Assembly: GCA_020744425.1 (NCBI GenBank)
Contig: JAGMUV010000051.1
Location: 1 to 64,000, forward strand
DNA from: Dactylonectria macrodidyma
Taxonomy: Eukaryota > Ascomycota > Sordariomycetes > Hypocreales > Nectriaceae
DNA length: 64,000 nucleotides
Reading direction: 5' to 3'
Shown here: piece by piece, positions 54,959 to 64,000 of the stretch
Layout: each line of letters begins with the position of its first letter
Position numbering within the stretch: the first letter of the stretch is position 1
The notes under the pieces: model-generated
Seen by the model: the letters and a program-made list of their open reading frames with translations, nothing else
The model's database searches: none
Told to the model about the DNA's origin: nothing
Translations under genes and position numbers: made by a program

Positions 54959-55384
54959 ATGGCACCAGGCCTATAGGCATTCGTCTGTTAGCCGCCGAGG
55001 GGGTCCTACTTAAAAGGGGGGGAAAAGGGGGGGAAAAGGGGGGGGGGGGCGGGCCGGGGGACGCGCCTTCCACTCCCGCTGCTTCGCTGCGTAACTCCGC
55101 GCCGTGTTCGCCGGCTGTTCGTCCTTCTTCGCCTGGAGGCCGGCCCTCCGGGCGGCACGGGCGCGCTCGTCGGCGGCCGTGTACGAGTCGTCGGTGGCCA
55201 TCTCGGTCGATCGGGGGCCTTCGACGTGGTGTTTTTCTTGGGCTGGGTGACCTGATAAATGGAGGGGACTTATCAAATGCACTTATCAGGCGTCGCGCAC
55301 ACGATTTCACGGGCCAGGTTTTGCGGGCGAAAAAGCGTCACGTGGTCTAAGCGAATTACGACGCAATTGCGGGCACCATCGATA

Positions 55385-55786
55385 AGCGAGTGTCCCAAAC
55401 AAGCGAGTGTCCCACCTATACTGTACAGCTAAAAGTATACATTTTAGATTTTCTAAAACGGAATATTTAATTAGTAAATTTCTAAAGAATTAATTTTAAG
55501 CTTTTAAGAAAAAAAGTTATGATATAGTATTTTCTTTATATTTCTAACTAATTTATTAAGCTAGTTATAAATAAAAATATTAAAAAAAAACAGTGCGAAT
55601 TTTATACTACTAGCGCTATAAGTATATATAGCTTAAGAAAGTTCATAAGAATAATATATATTATAATTAAGCTATATTTAAAACTATAGCTATTTTAGGG
55701 TTAGTTTGAGTTTTTAAGAATTATTTTAAAATCGCAATTTAAGGTGAAAATCTGAGTGAGACACTCGCTTGTCTGGGACACTCGCT
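55385..55786. mobile_element. AT-rich MITE with pogo-type ends
   Basis: A ~400-bp AT-rich element has inverted ends AGCGAGTGTCCC.A, the word being repeated twice in each end (AGCGAGTGTCCCAAACAAGC on the left). It is flanked by TA on both sides (55383-55384, 55787-55788). TA targets and this end sequence suit non-autonomous relatives of fungal pogo/Fot elements. It has no coding capacity. Confidence 0.8.
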
Positions 55787-55790
55787 TATC

Positions 55791-56623
55791 ATATACGTTA
55801 GGCAAATTATCAACCAATTGTTCTTGGCGAACACAAGCTGGGTGACGCTTGGCAGTATGATGGGCAGGAATACACATTCACTGCCCAGTGAGCCTGGGTT
55901 GTTGAAGCTTGCGGTGTCGATCGGAGCTTACTTGGCAGCTCCAAGAATTGCGTTGAGAAACATGATATTTTGATTCTATTGTGTATAAATTCTTCTCCAG
56001 GCGAGGAACTCGCGGGCTGTCTAGGCTGCCCCTGCTTAATATATAAGTAGCTGGAGCGGAGAGTTAGAATATTGAGAAGCTAATAGTGCGAAACAATCTC
56101 ACAATGGAAGCCTGAAAGAACCATTCTCAGCTTGCAGGGACTAGAATAATAGTCTCACGAGCCTGACTAAGACTGCGAAAAGGAAACCGAAAAAGTGATT
56201 TTCGACGTCTTTTTCTGAGATCGAGTGGGAAATCACCTTTGAGGTAAATGTAAAAGATTCAACAACTTGTCCTAGGTCGTCAAGCTTATTAAAGGTTCGA
56301 TTCTGCCGGTCTAATGTGACATTGAAGCCCACTCGGCCCTGTTAGCTATCAATAAACTAGCCGGCTACAACCTGCTCGGTCGCAACATGCAACAAAAATT
56401 ACGTTCTTGAGCTTCGAGCAACATGATTCCGCACTATCCCTGTACTTTCCCGAATTTGGTTAGGCTCATGGTGGAGAAATGACGCTTGAACCTACGATGC
56501 TAGAAGATATATACATGACTATATGCTGTTATTTTGCTTTCGCTTTTCTGAATTGTTACTTTAAACGTGTTAAAAATTGGCTATGGTTTATCTGTCACAA
56601 CTTCGAAACTCGGCTTTATCGCC
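55791..56623. other. Unassigned interval
   Basis: A short protein-like stretch at about 55830-55890 (plus strand, reading DAWQYDGQEYTFTAQ then stop) could be the displaced end of the interrupted secreted-protein gene at 51872, but this cannot be shown. The rest contains nothing recognisable and includes the promoter of the gene at 56624. Confidence 0.3.
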
Positions 56624-57095
56624 ATGAAGGTCTGTTCACGCTATGTGTTCGAGATACAGTATAAATAAGAAACTAACGCATAGGTAGCTCACGACTGTCT
56701 TCGGCATCCTTGCGTCTTTGGCCCCTGCTTTTGCGCAGAAAGTGGTGGTGGAAGAATGGCTAGGAGGGGATTGTAACGGACGTGCCTTCCTTACCCCAAA
56801 TGTCAATGGAGGAACCGGTGCTACCGCGGTTGTGAATGTGGAGCAGCTTGACGCGACAAACATGAGGTTCAAGCTGATTGAGGGCTGCACCGGTGGAAAG
56901 ACGCCAACTGTTGAGGTCTCAACGAATCCTTGCTCGGACTTCGTTGCCACGGCTTCCTTACACGCTAACGGCGCTTGCATTCCTGTCGATTATACTCCCG
57001 TGCCTACTCGATCTCCTGCAACTGATTGCTGGATGCTCCTCATTCTTTGGCTAAAAATAGGAAATAAAAACATACGTAGTCCGCCCAATCGTTGA
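56624..57095 (+). CDS. Small secreted protein (effector candidate)
   Basis: A six-base first exon, ATGAAG (56624-56629), joins 56688-57095 across a 58-nt intron (AACTAAC branch site, acceptor GGTAG). This yields a textbook signal peptide, MKLTTVFGILASLAPAFAQ, and 137 aa in total. The mature part contains cysteines in GGDCNGR, EGCTGG, NPCSDF, GACIPV and TDCW. No family was recognised. The last ~20 residues (LLILWLKIGNKN...) look unlike a domain end, so a further intron or a 3' truncation near 57035 is possible. Secretion is well supported; function is unknown. Confidence 0.7.
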
Positions 57096-57648
57096 ATGAC
57101 GTGAAAGCCAAAGGACCCTGTCATGCCGTCGTGGGGTTCGAACAGCCTCTGAACCGAGCGAATACGAGCTATCAAGTTTGATTGACCGAGAAAACATACA
57201 CTTAAGCTATTTGTATGTTTATCAAGGGCGACCGAAAATCTGATACTCATGTGTGCCCGCTACGACCTGATTAGAGTGTGCCTATGTCCGTCCCGCCTGT
57301 AAGACTCGGCCCCTATGACTAGCCTAATGTAGCTGCGGCTGGCCAAATAAGCCGTTTTTATATCGAAACTAAAACAGCAATAGTTCCATGTAGTTTTCTC
57401 TTTCCTTATAAAAGCAGTGCTACCTTATCGTCCAATCGAGCCATACATACAAAGGGATATGAAAGAAAAATTACGCGGCCTCCTGATGATGTTGAGATTG
57501 GACGACTGATCAGGTCATCGGATCATCGAACTTGTGGCACCCAATTCTCCCACGTTGAACTCCCCGTGATCCCATACCAGACAATCCCGACTCCCTAAAC
57601 AGATATCACGGCCTTTGCCATTGGGTTTTGGCGAGATTGCCGAAACCG
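57096..57648. other. Intergenic interval
   Basis: No supported feature was found. It lies between two convergent secreted-protein genes and must hold both 3' ends. Confidence 0.4.
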
Positions 57649-58761
57649 TTATGCCAAATTCGAGACCAATAGTAGCCCGCATGCAACAGCAACAACTCGT
57701 TCCCAAAGTCCCATTTCCTTGTAAGTAAGACGTGAAGCATCACTACTTGGAGAAGCGTCACTACTTGGAGTCGATGTCGCAGATGCATTGAAACTCGTAG
57801 TGCCGTTGGCGGCCTTGGTATAATTACCAATGGCGGTTGCATTTGCAACCGATGGCGGCACCGCTGTATCGTATGCGGAACATGTATCATTCGCGGCAAG
57901 AAGGCAGTCCGGAGCGATGCAAATGGCCTGGAGCTGCGGTCCAGCATCCGGTGGGATGACGGCAGCGGCTGGTGCGCAGCGACGATTAAAGACAGAATCC
58001 AGCGTGGTATTGACGAATTGCGCGTCGGCATCAGTGAATCCAAAGGACAACAACCCACGCACGGCTTGATCGACGAAGAAGCCCATCTCGGCCGCATTTA
58101 AGTCCATGAACCTGTCGAAGAGAGGGGCCAAAGTTAGTTGGCCGTAGGAGTAAAAGTCCAAGGACCGGAGGAATGACTTACTTATGAACCTCATACATGG
58201 ATGCCTTGCCAGCGTAAGCGGGCAGGTTGGACGATCCGATGTGAGAACATTGGAAGAAGGTTCCGAAATAAGAATACACATGGGTGAAAAAGATGCTATA
58301 ACGGCCGGTGAGCCTCATGACACGAGCATGAATCTATGTCGAACTTACTGCTGTGCGGACCTGGTGTCACCATTACTCGGTTTCAACTTGCGTGCAGCGT
58401 CTTCTCCTCCGTTATCAAAGAAGTTGACTGCTTCACCGGTGCTCTTGCCCGTGTTCGCAGACTTGAAGGCCCCAGTGAAGTATCCGCGCAGGTCTACCGC
58501 TTGGCCCTGAAACGTCGTTGGAGTCAAGGCTCCGGTGAAGCCGTCAACGGGGACGGTGTTGTAGTTGGAAAAGGGCCCCAGCAAAGCTGAGTGGAGGACG
58601 AGTGCCATCAAGATCCTCTGGTTCTCGGCCGTGTTAGCCCCGACCGTCTTCTCGGCGTAGTAATCGCAGGGTGTCGTCGTGTTTGGGCGCTCCTGGGCCA
58701 TGACGCAGAGAAGGGGGAGGAAAAGAGCTGCCAGTAGCAGAAGCATCCTGATGTGAACCAT
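57649..58761 (-). CDS. Secreted, probably GPI-anchored protein
   Basis: Exons 58761-58349, 58295-58182 and 58111-57649 join in frame across 53- and 70-nt introns to give 329 aa. The N-terminal signal peptide is MVHIRMLLLLAALFLPLLC. The mature region (LMALVLHSALLGPFSNYN; then HIFFTHVYSYFGTFFQCSH and FMDLNAAEMGFFVDQAVRG) resembles a widespread uncharacterised secreted family of ascomycetes. A Ser/Thr/Asn-rich stretch (about 255-300) and a hydrophobic end (VVAVACGLLLVSNLA) suggest a GPI-anchor signal. It contains several cysteines (QCSH, RRCAP, AICIAPDCLLA, DTCSAYD). It appears intact and is probably a resident cell-surface protein. Confidence 0.8.
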
Positions 58762-59329
58762 CTTTCTTCGACTTGAGTGAAAATCTTTTCTCGAGGTGAG
58801 AGGTCTAAGGATGGCAAGAATCGAACAAGAATGAATCAAGATTGATCATCCTTTATACTATTCTAGCCATCAGTGAACATCACCCTCCCGCTCTTGGAAG
58901 AAAATTACCCCGTTGCTTCAGGGGCAAACGATACCGGGTGGCGGCATGGTCAAGTCTTCACCCATCCAATAATGAAGCGAGGAGTGGAAGCCGCTTACTG
59001 CATCTCCTTTCAAGAGCTTGCCATAGGCCAATAGTGCTTTTGATTCGGAATTAGCTTTCCAAAGTTCCCGCCATCTCCCCGAAGAAAGTGTTACATCATG
59101 GATAGCTGTAAGTCGCATAAGACATCTCGCCTAATCTAACCGGTTTCGCTATTGGCCCTGAGCGCGATCGGCACGGCCATTTCTCCGTCGAGGTGTCCAT
59201 GCACAGCGAGAAGTATTAGTAACACAACTTTCATTTTTACGGCTGGGGCTTGCTAGGGGACAAGAGTAGCTTCGGAGGAAGATTGCCACGCATGTCCAGC
59301 GGGTGGATCAAAGGAAAAAGACGTACCCG
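58762..59329. other. Intergenic interval
   Basis: It holds the promoter of the gene starting at 58761. Bases 59117-59160 repeat a motif from 49290-49345 (AAGACATCTCGC.TAATCTAACCGG), with about 90 percent identity by eye. Nothing else is recognised. Confidence 0.4.
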
Positions 59330-62300
59330 TTGGCATTGTGGGGCTTGCAAGCATGCCAACCTCTTCCGAGGTTGGTCACAAAAATCTGGTCCAGTCACAT
59401 TAATGTGGTCCACCCACATTTGCGACCCTCAAGCTGTAAAATGGGCTGTTTTCTATTCATGAGATTTCAGCCGGCATGACACCCTCATTTATCGAGGACT
59501 AGGACTGTAGCCGGGCTCAGTGGAAAGCTACGTAAACATAGACAATGATGATATTAACAAAAACAGCGGAAATCGCATTTCTAGCCTCAATTGGGCTGCA
59601 TGCTGTGCAGGCGCTTGATTCAGCTGCTGCTTATAACCCCCTTGAATATGTGTTCCTTATGACTGCTTTATGTGCCCTGTTGGCCCCATGACTCCCTAAA
59701 CATAGTCACGATATCCCTATAACGACTTTGCCTCCAATTTGTAGCCAGCAGCGGCAGCGTTGTTGTGAAGTCATCGTGATTGCCTGAGGGCAGGTCAGCC
59801 GGCGGTAATGGCGGCGATGAGGGCATCTCTAAAGAGGTCTCTAGGTCAGGAAAATCCTCCTCTTCTTGCCCGTCAAGCCCTATAAGCTTAATATCATCAT
59901 TGTCATCATATTCGAAGTTCGTGATGCCTGTGAATTAGACCACATCGTCATTAGGGGGGTAGGCATTTAGATCCATCGCGAGAATCGGTCCTAGGGCTCA
60001 GCAGGCTTCTTCTTAGGCCTAAGGAAATGAGATTTGAGTCTCTTGCTTAAGAATGCTGTTGTATTCCTTGTCGCACGACACGATTGTTTGGATGACTGAA
60101 CAACGATCGGGAAGAAGATCCCCTGTGAATCGGGCAACGAAAGACTCTTGATTTTCTATCTAATGGAGCGACGAAGGCAGGTCTCTTATTGTCAGAGGCC
60201 AAAAACCACAAGAAGGGTCTATGGGGCCCTAACTGCAGAAATCCACCGTCACACAGTGGCGGCCGCGCCTAACAGCCACAAGGTCGCAGCTATGTCGCAG
60301 GTTTGCCACAGCTAGCTTTCAGCTAGCAAGTGGCTGAGGGAGTTATGGAACACGGGCTAAGCGCAACCGGCCGGATCCGAGAGCTCCGACCGGGTTACGA
60401 GAGACCCGGCCGGGCCGGAGTCTCAGGATTAAGAAGACCAATCAAACTAGCTAGACCTAAGTAGCTAAGCTACAGCTAGCTAGCTAGGGTATTGGAAGGA
60501 GGGCTACTAGACCTGGCTATAAGAAGAGCTACTAGAGGAAGAAGGCAAAAAGGGGGGTCAGAGATCAATACAGTCACCAGCATCATTCCTACTAGCTAGC
60601 TGCTATCTTGCAGCGTGTCTGCCCTCTTCACTCCCTTGTGTGTAACCAGCCATGACACTTATACCTATGTTCAATCTGCCGATATCATAGGCAGCAGGCT
60701 GCTGCCTGATGCTAGTGGTGGTCGTTCACCCTCATCGTGAACTTGTTCACGATGATCGTGATTCTTGCCTCATTTTGTGAACGAGCGACTTGATATTGAC
60801 ATTCCTTCTGCTGTGCCTCAAGGGCGTGATATTTAGCGGCATTATTTGTTTCTGCAAGCTACAAGTTGAAAGTTAGCCGGGTAGGATTCTTAGGACTTTA
60901 AGCATCTTTTGCCTCTTTCTACTGCTTCTTAAGACTTCTGATCTCTTAGATTATAAGAGATCAGAAGAATCACACTTAGGAATGATGTTCCTTAACCTCT
61001 ATTGCAGCTAGGGGTGCTTGGTGTTACGCCTGAATATCAGAAAAGCTGACACAAATAATAAAATTACCACTAGGTCTTACACATTAACCACTCCTCTTCC
61101 TCTTGCCTCATTTCTTAAGCTGTTGGAGTCAGTTAGTCGAAAATGCCTTACAGTCTTAGTGCATGAGGGCTGCTTCAGAGAGAATGTTGCTAATGTTGGT
61201 GACAGCTTCTAGAGTGAGTGAGCTCATCACCTCGTAGTATCTCTTATAGAGCTAGTTAATCTAATCTTAGGCATCTTGGAATTAAGAATCCAGAGGCAGT
61301 TGCTTATAAATAGAAGGATGAATCGCCTTCTGCTGTTGCTGCTGCTTGGTGAGGATGCAGTTGATTATAGGTGTTGTATTAGGAGGCTAAATTCCTAACT
61401 CTTTAAACTCTAATATAATATTGTAAGTAGAGAAGCTGGCCTTGTAGATCTTTGTGAAAAGCTATAATGAACTTCTTGCGGTTAAAATTATATTCTCCTT
61501 TCTGAATAGATTTCTGAATCTCCTTCTGATGTATATTCTTAAGAGGCTGAAAGACTTTAACATTAAGGGGTTATGTAAGGTGTATTAAATGTAAAGGCAG
61601 GATGCAGATCACAATATCAAAAAGAATGCAATAGTGAATGCAGTACCGGTAATAGGAAAGATGCCCTAAGAAGCTATTAATAACAAGAAGGCAATAGATC
61701 CTTTCTTTGTCTACATAGACTGTCAGAGGGCTATATGCTTAAAGTCCAAGTTGAAGGGATCACAGAGCCACTCATTACAGCTAAGCCAGTCCTAAAAAGC
61801 GATTCCTTTCTACTTCACCTTCAAAGAGGCTCTCTAGGAATAGTCGTTAAAGTCATAAAGCCATTCTAATGTAATGTAGTAGTTGCTAAAGCCGGTATCT
61901 GAATATGTGAACTTCGTACCTGGAATATCGTCAATATTAGACCAGTCTGTTATAAGAAGCGCCTTAAAGATCAGCCTGAGAGGAATCTTATTTCCAACAG
62001 TATTTACAGCCCCAAGCTGAGTACAGGACTCTCGATTTGCCGGGTCAGGGATTTCTAGGCGTTAAGAACGTGTAGTGCGCACAATGAGGACATAGATGAG
62101 TTCTTAAAGGCATTTAACACAAATACCACACTCATCTTCATTATAGCACTCTGAGAGACCGTTCTAGTACTTAATTATAATATCCTTAAGGCCAGAGAAG
62201 AACTTATTAATATTATTAGCATCAGATATCTCAAACGCCTTACATGCCCAGTCAGCAGCCTTCAGGAACAACATCCGCAGTTCATAGTAACGCTTATAGA

Positions 62301-62896
62301 ACTGTAGATACTATATCTTTAAGATAGTAGCATTAGGGATATTCCTAGCAGTCAGAAACCTAGGACAGCCTCCTCAACTTGTGACTTCTCTGCTAGGAAG
62401 CTGGAGCTTTCCATCTACACAACATATACTACAACAGCTACATCTTCACTAAGCATTAGAGTCACCAGCCAGCCTCATAGGCCTGTAGGAGTAAAGGAAG
62501 AGGAAGCTTTAGTAAGAATACATTAAACCATACCTTTAGAAGTACTATTAGCCTCTACCAAGGCACAATGAGTTAGTAGTGTTTTTATAGCATGCGTATG
62601 CCTTTATGTGTAATCTTACACATTTAGGTAGACTGCAGCAAGGATATTCCTGTGTAATTCAGCCTTTCTTTTATCTAAGGCCTTTTTAGCAGGTACAGAT
62701 TGACCAGAATCTCGGCGTACACAGAGTATCTTGATGTTATTGAAGCTCTACTTGAAAATCAGTAAATTAAGTGTGTTTTTAAGATCCTTTCGGTAGAGGT
62801 GGAACAAAAAGCGGTGGACCACATTAATGTGGCTGGACCAGATTTTGGTGACCAACCTCGGAGAGGTTGACATGCTTGCAAGCCCCACAATGCCAA
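59330..62896. mobile_element. Decayed DNA transposon with ~80-bp TIRs
   Basis: Ends TTGGCATTGTGGGGCTTGCA on the left and the complement on the right pair over about 80 bp with few differences, through GGTCCAG.CACATTAATGTGG. The interior has no long open frame. On the minus strand around 61700-62200, one frame read through stops gives LITDWSNIDDIPG and FTYSDTGFSNYYITLEWLYDF, which resembles the Fot1/pogo core, with many TAG/TAA stops. No convincing target duplication was found. A solo LTR lies inside. Confidence 0.65.
60190..60657. mobile_element. Solo LTR, third family
   Basis: A 468-bp segment begins TGTCAGAGGCC, ends CAGCCATGACA, and is flanked by the exact duplication CTTAT (60185-60189, 60658-60662). 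It contains AGCTAGCT runs and is unrelated to the two other LTR families in the window. It inserted into the decayed TIR element. Confidence 0.85.
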
Positions 62897-63481
62897 AGGT
62901 ATTTGCACAGATTCTTCGCTTATTTTCTGCCCTGTTGATGATTCCTCTGATTCATCTGTACCCTAGCACCCAACAACGCGCGTTGGAGGTAGATGGCGGG
63001 ACCACGAAATTCAGCAGCATTTCAATCAACGCCGAAGCCATAAGGCGACTTTTGTCTCTATACGTTTCCTCCTCGCCTATTCTCTCGATCCAAGGCTCCT
63101 TCTGAGCCAATGGCAAACACACGGACTGGGAAGTTGATGCCCTGTCGTCAGATCTAGTGATGATCTGGGCTGGTCTTGAGCCTGACTGGCGGGTCCTCAT
63201 CTCGCGAAAGGATGTCATCTGGATTTCGAAACCCGGGATAAGCTTGAGAATATCAGTTAGACGCCTTCTCGCATCTGGCCACCTCAGCGTTTCCGGGGTC
63301 GTGGTTTATACCAAAGAAAGCCCCGCCAGTGGTCAACAGACATTAACCCAACGAGCCCGCACAAAAAAGTAGATGTAATCTCATAAAGACTGGGTGCAAC
63401 AATAGCAGTAAGCCACTGCCGTTATATTATATGATTGGTTACGGCCTGCGTGAACGTCACATTTCCTAATTCCTGCCAAAA
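62897..63481. other. Interval with weak coding traces
   Basis: A plus-strand reading interrupted by one stop (about 62900-63372, including DLVMIWAGLEPDWRVLISR) looks protein-like but matches no family I know. It may be the remains of a gene split by the TIR element, but this is not supported well enough for a call. Confidence 0.3.
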
Positions 63482-64000
63482 TTACCAGTGTCCATCCCAA
63501 CCGCCTTGGTTGGCGGCAACCCCACTCATAAGACTGTCGAAAAAAGCCGTATCAACACCCTGGAATGCCCATTCATCAATATCAGCCATGATATCAGGCA
63601 TGTGCAAGTCAAATAGGCCCTGTTGCTCGTTCTCGCCCTGAGTTATGGGGTCATGTGTCGATGGTCGCTGCTCGTCTTCGGCTAGCGGATGCTGCTGTAG
63701 CTGCGCCAGCATTGTCGACGGTGCATCAAGCGGTAGTGTCAGAGCGACGTGCGATGATTCCAACTGTGGTATATAGGATAGTAAGGAGGGGGGATTAAGA
63801 ATCGATGTCGACTCCATTCCTGAGTTGAGCGTTTCGGAAGATTGAGATGAGCCCCCGCAGGGAAATTGAGCGTGGTTAATCGGGTTGCGGACGAGTTTGA
63901 GAACTCCAAAATATGGAATTTTGAGATAGAAGTGATGATTTCTTTCTTCCATGTCGTGGATTTGGTCTTCTTGGACTACCGTGCAGCTGTAAGCCTGACC
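63482..64000 (-). CDS. C-terminal part of a putative Zn2Cys6 transcription factor (runs off the window)
   Basis: The frame is open from the window edge to the stop at 63482, so the 5' part lies beyond 64000. The segment (Gln/Ser/Pro-rich, then an acidic end with DIDEWAFQGVDTAFFDSLM and terminal GGWDGHW) has the look of an activation domain at the end of a fungal zinc-cluster regulator. The DNA-binding part is not in view, so the family call is tentative. It is not obviously the partner of the zinc-cluster fragment at 47323. Confidence 0.5.
   Translation of the reverse strand, partial: GQAYSCTVVQEDQIHDMEERNHHFYLKIPYFGVLKLVRNPINHAQFPCGGSSQSSETLNSGMESTSILNPPSLLSYIPQLESSHVALTLPLDAPSTMLAQLQQHPLAEDEQRPSTHDPITQGENEQQGLFDLHMPDIMADIDEWAFQGVDTAFFDSLMSGVAANQGGWDGHW

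Larger units (their letters stand above)
52345..55310 (-). mobile_element. Crypton transposon (approximate limits)
   Basis: The limits are set by related sequence at both ends: CTGATAAGTG..C-G-CGCGCACGCG near 52351-52380, and its inverted form ACTTATCAGGCGTCGCGCACACG near 55283-55303. Cryptons lack classical TIRs, so these are only rough markers. The element is markedly more GC-rich than its neighbours and encodes an intact tyrosine recombinase. An inverted repeat of about 70-bp arms lies at its left end. Confidence 0.6.

Noticed and set aside
62952..63218. Minus-strand 88-codon frame near the window end
   Set aside because: The overlapping plus-strand reading is equally open, neither matches a known family, and composition does not decide between them.

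Overview
The window is from a filamentous ascomycete fungus, most likely a Sordariomycete. Genes carry short 44-70 nt introns with GTAAGT-like donors and CTAAC/CTGAC branch sites, the transposon families are fungal, several small secreted cysteine-bearing proteins are present, and some transposon relics show CAG/CAA to TAG/TAA decay as expected from repeat-induced point mutation. It looks like a repeat-rich accessory region. No rRNA, tRNA or CRISPR was recognised.

Layout. 1-1.06 kb: a giant imperfect palindrome, then a 5'-truncated MYND zinc-finger gene. 1.6-10.1 kb: a Helitron-type locus with an intact three-exon Rep-helicase gene and a divergent OB-fold-like gene, separated by a small solo LTR. 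10.6-15.6 and 41.5-46.4 kb: two apparently identical 4,943-bp copies, in opposite orientation, of an IS3EU-like DDE transposon that carries two extra genes. 15.6-17.7 kb: a piggyBac transposase. 17.9-20.6 kb: a Hop-like MULE with perfect 45-bp TIRs. 20.7-26.1 kb: a divergent host gene pair, a NACHT-ankyrin NLR and a HeLo-domain protein. 26.4-41.3 kb: a nest of transposons (Tc1-like, hAT, Fot1/pogo, Ty3 chromovirus, solo LTRs). 46.7-52.3 kb: a secreted protein gene, a Zn2Cys6 fragment and RIP-decayed relics. 52.3-55.8 kb: a Crypton and a MITE. 56.6-58.8 kb: two secreted-protein genes. 59.3-62.9 kb: a decayed TIR element holding a solo LTR. 63.5-64 kb: the 3' end of a putative transcription-factor gene.

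Two results stand out. First, the target-site duplications of the two IS3EU-like copies are exchanged: the left flanks are reverse complements of each other, and so are the right flanks. Ectopic recombination between the inverted copies has therefore inverted about 26 kb, taking the NLR/HeLo pair with it and leaving the two piggyBac TIRs 29 kb apart in the wrong relative orientation. Second, splicing of the NLR and HeLo genes exposes a similar short Gln/Asn/Gly-rich segment at the NLR N-terminus and the HeLo C-terminus. This is the layout of fungal amyloid-signalling cell-death pairs such as NWD2/HET-S, but the motif here does not match a class I can name.

Exon joins, element borders and duplications were read directly from the sequence and checked for reading frame. 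Family names rest on recognised motifs, not on database searches.
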